A stretch of 64,000 bases of DNA from Paenibacillus guangzhouensis (GCF_009363075.1 NZ_CP045293.1:4610001-4674000), one strand, 5' to 3'; positions 51,711 through 59,997 are shown, counted from the stretch's first letter. Program-made: numbers and translations. Notes: generated by a model from the letters alone, not told the origin.

Positions 51711-52798
51711 AATTGCGGCAGCTCCTTAATCGATTTCTCCCAAGCCTTGAAATCGCTGATCGGTTTGGCGTTCGCATATTCATCGCTGCTAATCAATTTG
51801 GAGGCGACGTCATCCGGCAGCTTCACGCTGGAACGGATCGGACGCGCATAGCCTTTGGCTAGATTAATCTGACCTTCATCGCTAAAAATATATGCCCGCG
51901 CCAGCATCGCCGCATTCGGATTTTTCGCATTTTTATTAATGACGGAGGCATAACCGCTCGTGACGCTGCCCTCTTTTGGAATATGAATCTCAAATTTGCT
52001 CGGGTCGATCTGGTCTCGATACCCCAAAGAGTTGAAATCCCATAACGTAACCACTTGGATCTCGCCCTTCTGAATGTTCGGCACGGTTGCATCCACCTTG
52101 GAGATACGATCCTTCGATGCCAGATCCGCAAAGTAATCGAGCCCTGGCTTCAAGTTGGTCACATCTCCGCCGAACGCCATCGCTGCGGCGAGCACGACAT
52201 GCTGTGCTTGCGCTGCTTTGCCCACATCACCGAGCGCAACCTTGTAATTGCCTTCCTTCAGATCGGCCCAGCTCGTCGGGCATTTATCGACCAATGTCTT
52301 GTTGCAGAGGAAGGAGATGGTCCCGGTATACCCCACCATCCAGTCTCCGTCATCATCCTTCGCCCATGCCGGGACTTCATCCCAGAATTCCGTTTTGTAT
52401 TTGAGCGTCAGTCCTTTTTCTTCCGCGACCGGACCAAAGGCAATGCCAACGTCGCCAATATCGGGTGGATTTCCTTTCTCCGTCTCGAATTTGGCTAACT
52501 CTTCCGCGCTGGACATGTCGGTATCCGTGTGCTCAATTTTGTATTTGCTGAGCAAGTCGTCCCATGTCCCTTTCCAGTTCGCCCAAGAGTCCGGCATCCC
52601 TACGCTGGCTAACTTCCCTTCCTTCTGCGCGAGCGGTACCAGCTCTTGCAGCGTTAGCGTCTTGCCTTCGTTTCCGTTCGAACCCGAATCATCCCCCGTC
52701 TTCGTACCTGATGAACAAGCTGCGAGTAAAGTCATGCTCGTTAGCGCCGCTGCAAGTGCAAGAATACTGAAGAACCTGATGCCTCTCCAAGACTTCAT
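51677..52798 (-). CDS. ABC transporter substrate-binding lipoprotein (Fe3+/phosphonate/polyamine type)
   Basis: This lipoprotein of about 373 residues has lipobox LAAC (Cys28). The mature part carries VGMPDSWANWKGTW and NPPDIGDVGIAFGPVAEEKGL. The start was set at the ATG behind GGGGAGAGGTGG. It resembles Fe3+-, 2-aminoethylphosphonate- or spermidine-binding proteins; none is excluded. The operon continues with two permeases, the ATPase, MgtC and, after a hairpin, a metallophosphoesterase. That company hints at a phosphorus compound, but this is inference. Confidence 0.88.
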   Translation of the reverse strand: MKSWRGIRFFSILALAAALTSMTLLAACSSGTKTGDDSGSNGNEGKTLTLQELVPLAQKEGKLASVGMPDSWANWKGTWDDLLSKYKIEHTDTDMSSAEELAKFETEKGNPPDIGDVGIAFGPVAEEKGLTLKYKTEFWDEVPAWAKDDDGDWMVGYTGTISFLCNKTLVDKCPTSWADLKEGNYKVALGDVGKAAQAQHVVLAAAMAFGGDVTNLKPGLDYFADLASKDRISKVDATVPNIQKGEIQVVTLWDFNSLGYRDQIDPSKFEIHIPKEGSVTSGYASVINKNAKNPNAAMLARAYIFSDEGQINLAKGYARPIRSSVKLPDDVASKLISSDEYANAKPISDFKAWEKSIKELPQLWLEQVQSKIK

Positions 52799-52982
52799 AC
52801 GTCCACCTCTCCCCATATCGCTAGGATTACATCTATACAACCCAATTCCGTGAATCCCGGAATCAGAGCGGTAACTAGATCAGGTGCTGCGACTCTCGTA
52901 TGCAAAGACATACTTCACTATAAGCGTGCTTGTTCTTCAATATTCATGAATTTCATATAAAACAGGTATTATTATTTATTTA

Positions 52983-53012
52983 TGTTGTTTCTTGTTGTTT
53001 ATGTTTGTTTCT
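52983..53012. repeat. Three tandem decamers in the gap before the binding-protein gene
   Basis: TGTTGTTTCT, TGTTGTTTAT and GTTTGTTTCT follow each other without spacers in the AT-rich 327-bp gap between the binding-protein gene (52798) and the ComA-like gene. Ten-base phasing puts them on one face of the helix, which would suit a regulator binding in tandem. They lie about 190 bp upstream of the binding-protein start. The gap holds no gene. Confidence 0.5.
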
Positions 53013-53068
53013 TTATGATGTTATCGTAAATTTGCGCTAGGATCAACAACATTTCTATCACTTCGGTC

Positions 53069-53105
53069 AAAAAAAAGAGAAGTGAAGGATCACCTTCACC
53101 TCTTT
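53069..53105 (-). terminator. Terminator of the ComA/ComP-like operon
   Basis: On the minus strand GAGGTGAAGG pairs with CCTTCACTTC around a TGAT loop and is followed by a run of seven T residues. It lies 21 bases after the ComA-like stop. Confidence 0.9.
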
Positions 53106-53125
53106 TTCCCGCTGCAGCAGTGAGA

Positions 53126-53749
53126 TTATGCCTTGGACGACAGCAGCAAACCTAATTCATAACCTTTAACCACCGCGCCAATGCGCGTCTTGACGCCGAA
53201 TTTTCCCGTAATCGATGCAATGTGGTATTCCACGGTTCGCTTGCTCATCGCAAGCCGATTCGCGATTTCCTGATTATTCATTTCTTGCGCAATGAGCTCA
53301 AGCACTTCCCGTTCCGTAGCGGTCAGTTGATCTTGCCTTATGCCTGTTCGCATTTTTTCAGATATCATAATATACCCTAATACACTTTGCCGGATCGCGT
53401 TGATAATCTCTGGGTAAGTCGCTTGCTTGGACAAATAAGCATGAACGCCAACATCGTATGCTTTCTGATAAAATTCCTCATAAGTGTAGCCGGACAACAT
53501 AATAATTTTTAGCGATATGCCGAACCTCTCCTTACACCGCTTAGCGACTTCAAATCCATCCATATGCGGCATCGAAATATCCATGACGATGACACTTGGC
53601 TCAAGCTTCTCTACCTCATGCATGATCTCTCGAGGGTCCGTGAACGCCCCTATGACAAGCAGATCTTCTTCCTCGTTGATCCTGTTTTTTAACCCTTCCA
53701 TCACTAAGGGATGGTCATCGAGCAAGATCACTTTAATTTTATCCAACAT
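53126..53749 (-). CDS. ComA-like NarL-type response regulator
   Basis: This regulator of about 207 residues has a receiver domain (KVILLDDHPLVMEGLKNRI, phospho-Asp in VIVMDISMPHMDG near residue 54) and a LuxR-type DNA-binding domain (TEREVLELIAQEMNNQEIANRLAMSKRTVEYHIASITGKF). The DDHPLVMEG start and the LSKRxxEYxxxSI-like recognition helix are reminiscent of B. subtilis ComA. The ATG behind GGAGGCGC (nine bases) was chosen. It overlaps the ComP-like kinase gene by 11 bases. A box of ComA type lies upstream of the first gene of this cluster. Confidence 0.9.
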   Translation of the reverse strand: MLDKIKVILLDDHPLVMEGLKNRINEEEDLLVIGAFTDPREIMHEVEKLEPSVIVMDISMPHMDGFEVAKRCKERFGISLKIIMLSGYTYEEFYQKAYDVGVHAYLSKQATYPEIINAIRQSVLGYIMISEKMRTGIRQDQLTATEREVLELIAQEMNNQEIANRLAMSKRTVEYHIASITGKFGVKTRIGAVVKGYELGLLLSSKA

Positions 53750-55970
53750 GGTCATGCGCCTCCATCAATAAGGGTACACCAATATGAACTGATACGCCTG
53801 CTCCAATCTCGGAATGAATATCCAAGTCTCCACCCAAATACGCGACTTGATGATGGATCGATACCAACCCGAAGTGATGCTGACCCTTGTTATGCCTGCC
53901 TAATTCTGCAACGTCAAAGCCTGTACCGTCATCCTCCACCCGGACATGAAGTACATTTCTAAAGGTCCATATATCGAGCGTCAATGTTGTGGCATGGGCA
54001 TGCTTCACGGTATTGTTAATCAATTCGCGAATGATTCGAAATACATTGGTTTTCACGATAGTTGGCAGCACCAGATCAGGAGAAAGCTTGTATTGAAATT
54101 TGATGTCGAGCTCGGCTCGATCTCGCATGGATCGAATCAACCACTGCACGGCTTCCTTCAAATCGGTCTTATCCACGATATGCGGATGAAGTTGATCGCA
54201 GAGGAGGCGAATTTCGCGCTGTGAATCATACACGCATTGCAGCCACAACTTCACCTTTGGCCGATGAACTACACTCGATTCATGCAGCTCCTCCAGATCC
54301 CGAGATAGAAATATAAGATTCTGCAAGATGTGGTCGTGCAAAAAGTAAGAAGTCTGGATCCGTTCAGATTGATGCGCTTCTAAGAGTACATAATCCGTCT
54401 TCAGGTTCTCTGTACTCGATCGATAATGCTGCTGCAAATCGGAGAGAACTTGCGCATTCCGTAACAACTGGGACACATCCCGAGTTACTTTCTCTAGAAA
54501 CTGAAGCTCTTCTGCAGAGATCGACGTATGATTACTCTTCTGCCCAAGACATACATAGTCTCCTTCCGCGATACGCAGCACCTTGCTGAATGAATATCTC
54601 TGCTGCAGCCTATCCTCGCTCCCATCCTCGGCTTGGAGGACTTCTTCCGTCCCCTGATAGACTCCCGTGCAATAGGCCAGCCTGTGATGACCATCGCTCC
54701 ACATGATGCACAAGCCATCTACGTTGATCACGTCTTGAATCATCTCCGCAAATGCCACCATCAGCTCTCGATTATTCTGCTTCTCGGTTAGTTGAATGGA
54801 GAGTTTAAGCTTCTCCTTCTCCAGCCATTCTTGCCTGCCATGGATCTTATGGTGAGCCCACTTCAGCGCCCACTGATAACCTCCCGTGTAGACGAGTATG
54901 AAGCTAATAAAGACAAGAGGCGACCATCCAAAGGCTGTAGCGCATAAATAAACAACGAACACGCCTGCAATAAATAAGGTGTGGATATAAATCCGCGGAA
55001 TATACAACCTCATATCCGCCATTCGCTGCTTGATTAAGATATACATCATCGTCGCAGAGAATGGAACCAACCCAATCAGCCCATATTCGGGTGCCAGCAG
55101 GTAACGTAATGCCAGCAGGTCAGGGATTGCGTACAAGAACAGAAACGGTAAGAAGCTGATAAAAATGCCCGTAATCAAGATCAACAAATAATTCTGGCGA
55201 GTTCGATCCAAGCGTTTCCAATGAACTCTTCCAACGACGAGTATAACTCCAATGCTTAGCAGCAATTGGACGAGAACGACATCCCGAATCCAACCAGGAA
55301 TCTGACCCCGTAAGATCATCGATAACGTATACAGTGTAAAGCATGCCAGCATGACCCTAGACGTTGCAAAAAGCTTGTGAACTACTGGACTTATCGTAAA
55401 TATGAGTTGAACAAACAGCTCAAGGAGCAGATAAGAAATCCAGATCGAACATGCGGCCAAGAAGACATTCGATAGGAGAAGTTCCGTCGAATAGATCGTT
55501 AGAATAATCCAAGCAAGCACCATATTCAGAGTAAAAAACTTGCGGATCAGATGCGACTCAGGCTTCCTAAAATACGCAAAACATCCGATACCAACAAGCA
55601 GCAACTCAACGCCGATGGCGAAGTACTGTTTATACCGATCTTGCGAATCGATCTTCCCGCTGACCTCTTGCCCCTGATGCAGGAACGTAAAGGTCCTCAC
55701 CTGATTCAAATCGGCTATCATTGCCGCTGACCTACTCTTTAATGACTTCCCATCCAAGGCAACCAGCTCGTCGCCCAAGATGATCCCTAGTTCCTCGGCT
55801 TTTCCGCCGGGCTCGATCCTTGACACTCGCCACTTGTCCTCTTCATGCTCCAGACCAACGCCAATATAAGGATAATGGAACGATTGCCAATGTACATAGC
55901 ACGCGGCGAATAAAAAGAAAAGAAGCGCGAGAAATACGAAAATATGATGTTTTATGTTTACCTTTTTCAT
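53739..55970 (-). CDS. ComP-like sensor histidine kinase with external PDZ domain
   Basis: This kinase has 743 residues. A first membrane helix (about 9-27) is followed by a PDZ-like segment (about 35-105, RVSRIEPGGKAEELGIILGDELVALDG), then a block of about eight to nine more helices up to residue 370. The phospho-acceptor region is QTSYFLHDHILQNLIFLSRDLEEL (His near 532) and the ATPase domain carries FRIIRELINNTVKHA and EDDGTGFD. This is the ComP architecture, where the external part senses the ComX peptide pheromone. No comX or comQ gene is visible, so the signal is unknown. It follows a CPBP protease gene on the same strand and precedes a ComA-like regulator. Confidence 0.9.
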   Translation of the reverse strand: MKKVNIKHHIFVFLALLFFLFAACYVHWQSFHYPYIGVGLEHEEDKWRVSRIEPGGKAEELGIILGDELVALDGKSLKSRSAAMIADLNQVRTFTFLHQGQEVSGKIDSQDRYKQYFAIGVELLLVGIGCFAYFRKPESHLIRKFFTLNMVLAWIILTIYSTELLLSNVFLAACSIWISYLLLELFVQLIFTISPVVHKLFATSRVMLACFTLYTLSMILRGQIPGWIRDVVLVQLLLSIGVILVVGRVHWKRLDRTRQNYLLILITGIFISFLPFLFLYAIPDLLALRYLLAPEYGLIGLVPFSATMMYILIKQRMADMRLYIPRIYIHTLFIAGVFVVYLCATAFGWSPLVFISFILVYTGGYQWALKWAHHKIHGRQEWLEKEKLKLSIQLTEKQNNRELMVAFAEMIQDVINVDGLCIMWSDGHHRLAYCTGVYQGTEEVLQAEDGSEDRLQQRYSFSKVLRIAEGDYVCLGQKSNHTSISAEELQFLEKVTRDVSQLLRNAQVLSDLQQHYRSSTENLKTDYVLLEAHQSERIQTSYFLHDHILQNLIFLSRDLEELHESSVVHRPKVKLWLQCVYDSQREIRLLCDQLHPHIVDKTDLKEAVQWLIRSMRDRAELDIKFQYKLSPDLVLPTIVKTNVFRIIRELINNTVKHAHATTLTLDIWTFRNVLHVRVEDDGTGFDVAELGRHNKGQHHFGLVSIHHQVAYLGGDLDIHSEIGAGVSVHIGVPLLMEAHDHVG

Positions 55971-56024
55971 TCAGATCACCTGCGTATAGATTACTATGTT
56001 TTCCCACCTAAAGAAAACTGTGGA

Positions 56025-56825
56025 TTATACGCCGACGAGTTTGAACGTAATGATGCCCCAAACGACATTAACGAAAATATGGAATAATATCGCACCATAA
56101 ATATTTTTGCGGAGCTTCACCAGAATTTCCTCTGGAATAAAGATCGAGAATGGAATGAATGCCCAATTCTGTGGCGCTTGCCACATATGATAAATCTGGA
56201 ACAATACCGCAATGATGAGCCAATCGAATTTAAGAGATCCTACTTTTCGCAAAAGATAACCTCGGAAATAGATTTCTTCGCCCACAAAATTCCCGAATAA
56301 CCCGATCACCAGCAAGTACCAAGGAAAATCATAATAACCCTGCTTCCAAATATGCCACTCTCCCATGTGAAAGAACGGGAGACCGTTTAGAAACTCATGC
56401 AAGGGCGGAAAAATAAATTTCATATACGGCAGGGAGATCAACGTAAAGACGATGGTGATAATGGGGAACACAATCAGTAGCCCGCGTAAATCAAGCCTCG
56501 TAAAGCCGAGATACCGCAGAGATTCCTTAAAGGTGAGTTTGTCGACAAACTTCAGCATCGCGAACGGGAAAAAGGTATGCCATACCGCCGCCATAATCGC
56601 CAATATGACAAATTGCGTGTAATGGCTGGATAGACCCGTAAGCGCCATGAACGGCTCTCTGAGGAAGTAAACAAAAAAGTAGGTTAGAACTCCCGGCAGT
56701 AGAGCAAGCATTAAATAAAAGGAAATCTGCTTCTTCCCTTTGGCTTCGTATTTCCGTAGAAAGGCTACATACTCGGGATCCTGTAGATTAAAAAAGTTCT
56801 TAGCCTTCTGGTAAAATGCATGCAT
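56025..56825 (-). CDS. CPBP family intramembrane metalloprotease (CAAX/Abi)
   Basis: This membrane protein of 266 residues has about seven hydrophobic segments. CPBP motifs are GEEIYFRGYLLRK (Glu-Glu..Arg), YHMWQAPQ (His) and a C-terminal LFHIFVNVVW (HxxxN). These proteases cut or process peptides in the membrane, and several protect against or mature bacteriocins and pheromones. It is the first gene of a cluster with ComP-like and ComA-like genes, 54 bases upstream of the kinase. A near-perfect ComA box lies about 120 bp before it, so it may be a target, the processing factor of a peptide signal, or both. These roles are inferred. Confidence 0.88.
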   Translation of the reverse strand: MHAFYQKAKNFFNLQDPEYVAFLRKYEAKGKKQISFYLMLALLPGVLTYFFVYFLREPFMALTGLSSHYTQFVILAIMAAVWHTFFPFAMLKFVDKLTFKESLRYLGFTRLDLRGLLIVFPIITIVFTLISLPYMKFIFPPLHEFLNGLPFFHMGEWHIWKQGYYDFPWYLLVIGLFGNFVGEEIYFRGYLLRKVGSLKFDWLIIAVLFQIYHMWQAPQNWAFIPFSIFIPEEILVKLRKNIYGAILFHIFVNVVWGIITFKLVGV

Positions 56826-56936
56826 AGATTATTCGCTCCAATCTATTAAAGTAAGTCATTGCACATCAAAAATAACATACGCAGTAGATTGGTGAATCTG
56901 TATGTTTCGCATGATTTCGGTGGAACGACGCAGCAT

Positions 56937-56958
56937 CTTTTGCGTGATCCCGCAAAAG
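56937..56958. promoter_or_regulatory. ComA-type box upstream of the CPBP gene
   Basis: CTTTTGCG-N6-CGCAAAAG is a 22-bp palindrome. Its core TTGCG-T-GATC-CCGCAA matches the ComA consensus TTGCGG-N4-CCGCAA (as recalled) in 11 of 12 fixed positions. It lies about 122 bp upstream of the CPBP start and just after the terminator of the YwbE gene. A second pair, CCAATCTA (56838-56845) and TAGATTGG (56885-56892), lies between it and the gene. No strong -35/-10 was recognised. Confidence 0.72.
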
Positions 56959-56975
56959 ATAACATGCTTCTAAAT

Positions 56976-57008
56976 AAAAAAGAGCATCGACCTCTTCGGT
57001 CGATGCTC
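56976..57008 (-). terminator. Terminator of the IF-3-like/ywbE operon
   Basis: A perfect stem GAGCATCGACC (56982-56992) with GGTCGATGCTC (56998-57008) and loop TCTTC is followed on the minus strand by six T residues, nine bases after the YwbE stop. Confidence 0.92.
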
Positions 57009-57017
57009 CTCCATGTC

Positions 57018-57215
57018 TTACTTCGATAGTATGTTCTTCACGCGACCCACTTGTCCACTGGTAAGCCGTACCTTAATCCCATGCGGATGCTGTGGGGAAT
57101 TGGTTAGTATGTCCTTCACCGTGCCTGCTGTCAAAGCACCTGTCCGCTGATCTTGTTTCAACACGATTTCCACTTCGAGACCCGGGCGAATATTCGCGCG
57201 TAGCTGTCCACTCAC
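57018..57215 (-). CDS. ywbE: YwbE family protein
   Basis: This small protein of about 65 residues has the conserved family sequence RANIRPGLEVEIVLKQDQRTG, then LTNSPQHPHGIKVRL and GQVGRVKNIL at the C terminus. The family (YwbE/DUF2196) has no proven function; the many lysines and beta-rich SH3-like pattern fit RNA or ribosome binding. The GTG at 57215 was chosen: it lies nine bases behind AAGGAA, gives a length equal to known members, and avoids a non-conserved extension. It follows the IF-3-like gene by 17 bases and shares its terminator. Confidence 0.86.
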   Translation of the reverse strand: MSGQLRANIRPGLEVEIVLKQDQRTGALTAGTVKDILTNSPQHPHGIKVRLTSGQVGRVKNILSK

Positions 57216-57231
57216 TGCTGTCACTTCCTTC

Positions 57232-57720
57232 TTAAACGCTTGGCTTGATGATAGCAATCACTTGCTTGCCGCTGACTTGAATCCCGCGCTCGAGCTGGCC
57301 AGAATCGGACAAATCGCGAACCATGTCCTCCGCAACCCGCTTCGCCGGGTCTGTCTGCTTGCGATCCACGAGCACGGTTAACTGTACACTGTTTCCTGCA
57401 CGGAGCAGCCGTTCTGCTTGACGTTTCTTCGTATCGTAGTCATGCTCCTCGATCGCCGCCGTCACGCGAATTTCTTTGACTTTGACAGGGGCTGACGCCT
57501 TACGCTCTTGCTGCTTCGCCTTATTCTTCTCCTGCTTATGTACGTTCTTCGCCACGAGCTTGCATGGCGGCGGGCTCGACATGAGCGAGAGACAGACGAG
57601 ATCAACCTTCAAGTCTCTTGCCATCCGAAGCGCTTCGGCGGTTGCCACGATGCCAAGATCCTCGCCATTAACACCCGTGAGCTGCACTTCCGATGCTTTG
57701 ATTTGCTCATTTGTAATCAT
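57232..57720 (-). CDS. Translation initiation factor IF-3-like protein, divergent paralogue
   Basis: This protein of 162 residues has the IF-3 layout: an N domain (TNEQIKASEVQLTGVNGEDLGIV, then DLVCLSLMSSPPPCKLVAK), a charged linker and a C domain with KVKEIRVTAAIEEHDYDTKKRQAERLL and SVQLTVLVDRKQTDPAKRVAEDM. It departs from true IF-3 where the linker usually reads DYGKFKYE (here NVHKQEKNKAK) and where FRGRE is expected (here VDRKQT). It is not followed by rpmI-rplT as infC normally is, but by ywbE. It is probably a second IF-3-like factor. Whether it binds the 30S subunit is unknown. Confidence 0.85.
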   Translation of the reverse strand: MITNEQIKASEVQLTGVNGEDLGIVATAEALRMARDLKVDLVCLSLMSSPPPCKLVAKNVHKQEKNKAKQQERKASAPVKVKEIRVTAAIEEHDYDTKKRQAERLLRAGNSVQLTVLVDRKQTDPAKRVAEDMVRDLSDSGQLERGIQVSGKQVIAIIKPSV

Positions 57721-57747
57721 GTTCTATCCTCCCAACTCCTCATTCTG

Positions 57748-58254
57748 TTATAGCATACCCTGTGGCAATAAATATACGATTGGAATGACAATGACCGCAA
57801 CCAGCAAAATCAAACAGAATACACTCTCGCCAAAAGACCCCGTATCGATCGCCATAAACCTCGGCAGAATCCGGAATTTCTTCTTCCACGGCCATAGCAG
57901 CGCCACACCCTGTTCATTCAATAAGTCGATAAGGGGGTGAGAGGCATACGCTAAGAGACAGGTCCAATAGAAAAAGTCTGGCAGCGGCGATAAAAGAAAT
58001 CCGAGCGCAATGAGCATTAAGATCGAATGCGTCAATGTGCGATGCTTCACGCCAAGGAATTGCAGCAAGTAAGATAAGGGCAAGAAGACTTTGGCCATTG
58101 TCGATCCTTTCTTGTCGATGTCCGCAAGCGGCCCGGCAAGGCAGCCAATTAGCAGCGCGACACCTGACTCCCACGAGACGAGGGGCTGCCCAAAATAAAT
58201 CATAACCCCTTCAGCGGCCAGCACGCCGGCAAGGCTGTGTGTTTTCTGAAGCAT
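57748..58254 (-). CDS. YdjM/DUF457-type membrane-bound metal-dependent hydrolase
   Basis: This membrane protein of about 168 residues has four to five hydrophobic helices and the conserved histidine pattern KTHSLAG at the N terminus, ADIDKKGS, KHRTLTHSILM and ASHPLIDLLNEQGVALLWPW, typical of YdjM-like hydrolases (also called LexA-regulated inner-membrane proteins). The ATG lies nine bases behind GCGGAGG. A much longer frame of 120 extra residues has no ribosome site and overlaps the divergent gene, so it was rejected. The activity of this family is not established. Confidence 0.84.
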   Translation of the reverse strand: MLQKTHSLAGVLAAEGVMIYFGQPLVSWESGVALLIGCLAGPLADIDKKGSTMAKVFLPLSYLLQFLGVKHRTLTHSILMLIALGFLLSPLPDFFYWTCLLAYASHPLIDLLNEQGVALLWPWKKKFRILPRFMAIDTGSFGESVFCLILLVAVIVIPIVYLLPQGML

Positions 58255-58429
58255 AAATCGATCCTCCGCTTTTTCTACTATGATGTATTGTATTCTCCTG
58301 ACGGAGTACTTCATTATAGCAAACATATGATCGCACGGCGAGACTATATTGGAAAAAGTGATGCAAGTCGAATAATTCATAGAAATGATTAACATCAAAT
58401 GGTAAAATATGACGGAGAGAGGTGAGGAT

Positions 58430-59062
58430 ATGCGGTACCTAACATGTGTTCTTATCTTGATGCTTATATTAACAGGCTGTGCATCAGACCCCGGTAAGCG
58501 TACACCTGTTAACAAGGAGGCGCTCGCCACCATCACATTAACACCTGTCGACTTGTTCAGCGGCAGCGCAGCGAAATTCAAGCCATTCCTAGGCAACATG
58601 TCCGGCGCATTCAAATTACGCTACGATGGGAAAAGACCAAAAGCAAGCCTGGATATCGATGTATGGAAAGACGGTAAGAAAGCGGCTTCCTCCGGGTCTA
58701 TCGGGGATTTGTTCTTTAGTCCGAGTAATGAAGAAAACCGTGAAGTGGACATTATCATCTCAATTGACACAGATACGAGTTTTGATGCGTCACAAAAAAG
58801 CGTGAATAAAATTAAAGTCAGTATCCAGCATGACGCGGGATATACCGCCACGACATTTACAACGCCGTGGGATAGTAAGTTATCTGCTCGTGGATTGATC
58901 GATTATGCCGAACCACGGACATTTTCTACTAATGGGCCCATTCATGTATGGGGGATGCAAGCTACGAGCAACAATATGATACGAACGGCAGATTTCTCGC
59001 CTGAATCTTTACAACGACTCGAAGCAGCACTCATCTTCACATTGCGGTTCGAGGATCAATAG
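58430..59062 (+). CDS. Hypothetical lipoprotein
   Basis: This protein of about 210 residues has a lipobox LTGC (Cys18, counting from the chosen start). The mature part is mostly beta-rich (for example AFKLRYDGKRPKASLDIDVWKDGKK, then GSIGDLFFSPSNEENREVDIIISIDTD), and no catalytic motif was recognised. It starts with ATG behind GAGAGGTGAGG. It is convergent with a phosphatase gene and divergent from the DUF457 gene. Function unknown. Confidence 0.78.
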   Translation: MRYLTCVLILMLILTGCASDPGKRTPVNKEALATITLTPVDLFSGSAAKFKPFLGNMSGAFKLRYDGKRPKASLDIDVWKDGKKAASSGSIGDLFFSPSNEENREVDIIISIDTDTSFDASQKSVNKIKVSIQHDAGYTATTFTTPWDSKLSARGLIDYAEPRTFSTNGPIHVWGMQATSNNMIRTADFSPESLQRLEAALIFTLRFEDQ

Positions 59063-59066
59063 CAGC

Positions 59067-59108
59067 AAGGGGAACATGAACGGACACAATGTCCGCGATG
59101 TTCCCCTT
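59067..59108. terminator. Bidirectional terminator-like hairpin
   Basis: AAGGGGAACAT..CGGACA (59067-59085) pairs with TGTCCG..ATGTTCCCCTT (to 59108), a stem of nearly 20 pairs. It lies between convergent lipoprotein and phosphatase genes. T runs are short. Confidence 0.75.
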
Positions 59109-59125
59109 GTTGCGTCTTATGAGCG

Positions 59126-59866
59126 TTAAGCCGTCATCCGGCGCTTCAATGCTTCGATCTCATTCTCCGTCACACCAATCGTACGCAGGTATGCTTCCGT
59201 CCCATCGTATTTCGAATCCAGATGGTTTAGCGTATCGAACATCGCTTGCGGCTCAATGCCGATTAGCACCTCATATTGCTCTACGGTTAGCGCGGCTGGG
59301 CGATGTGCCCGCAGCGCTGGCATGATAGACTCTAGCCGAGCTGCAGTCAAGGCGTAGTCTGCGGCGATGATATCCTTCGGTACGCCGACAAGTGCTAGAA
59401 GCAGCGCAGAAATGACCCCTGTACGGTCCTTACCTGCCGTGCAATGATAGAGTACGGCACCTCCATCTACCGAGGCGATGATCTGTATGACCCTACGTAT
59501 CGCTTCCTGGGATTCGTCGATCATCCCGATATACATCTCGGCTAGACTCTTCGGCAGATGCTCGATGCTGATCCCCATATTCCCTGTGACGAGCGATACA
59601 CTGTCGTATTTGATTTCGCTGCCGTCCGCGAAGACGTTCGGCGCCTGAGCCAACTCTTGCTCAAACCGAAGATCAATGATATGGCGTACATCGAGTTCTC
59701 GAAGCGTCTGCTTATCCTCGGCCGTTAGTTGATGCAAGCTGTCCGCCCGCAGCACACGATGCCAAGCCGTCTCTTGTCCATTCTGCGTCCTGTAGCCACC
59801 AATGTCGCGAACATTCGCCGCACCGCTTAACTCAATATATCGTTGCTTCTCTGTCACGTGTTGCAT
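59126..59866 (-). CDS. Tyrosine-protein phosphatase (LipA/MptpB-like)
   Basis: This phosphatase of about 246 residues has the active-site loop HCTAGKDRTG (Cys in HCxxGKDR), preceded by VRDIGGYRTQNGQE and LRADSLHQLTAEDKQTL and the DLRFEQE acid region. This is the Y_phosphatase3 group, which includes Listeria LipA and mycobacterial PtpB, with activity on phosphotyrosine, serine or phosphoinositides. The ATG nine bases behind ACGGAG was chosen. It is a single gene with no signal peptide, probably cytosolic. Confidence 0.88.
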   Translation of the reverse strand: MQHVTEKQRYIELSGAANVRDIGGYRTQNGQETAWHRVLRADSLHQLTAEDKQTLRELDVRHIIDLRFEQELAQAPNVFADGSEIKYDSVSLVTGNMGISIEHLPKSLAEMYIGMIDESQEAIRRVIQIIASVDGGAVLYHCTAGKDRTGVISALLLALVGVPKDIIAADYALTAARLESIMPALRAHRPAALTVEQYEVLIGIEPQAMFDTLNHLDSKYDGTEAYLRTIGVTENEIEALKRRMTA

Positions 59867-59931
59867 AACATTCATCTCCGTTTCCACATACGATTATTTA
59901 GATGTATTATACATCATTTTGCAGGTCGAAC

Positions 59932-59979
59932 CAAAAAAGCGGCCATGCGCCGAAGTTCCCCTCGAGAGCATGACCGCTT
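59932..59979 (-). terminator. Terminator of ppaC
   Basis: Arms AAGCGGCCATGC (59938-59949) and GCATGACCGCTT (59968-59979, one mismatch) are followed on the minus strand by six T residues, 18 bases after the ppaC stop. Confidence 0.85.
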
Positions 59980-59997
59980 ATTTTATTGGTCGTTGAA

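Noticed and set aside
56826-56960. Small peptide frames (26 and 39 residues) upstream of the CPBP gene as pheromone candidates
   Set aside because: Neither has a usable ribosome site or typical pheromone features; they were left out of the gene list.
58255-58614. N-terminal extension of the DUF457 gene by 120 residues
   Set aside because: Low-quality sequence without ribosome site overlapping the divergent lipoprotein gene; a good GGAGG site lies before the internal ATG.
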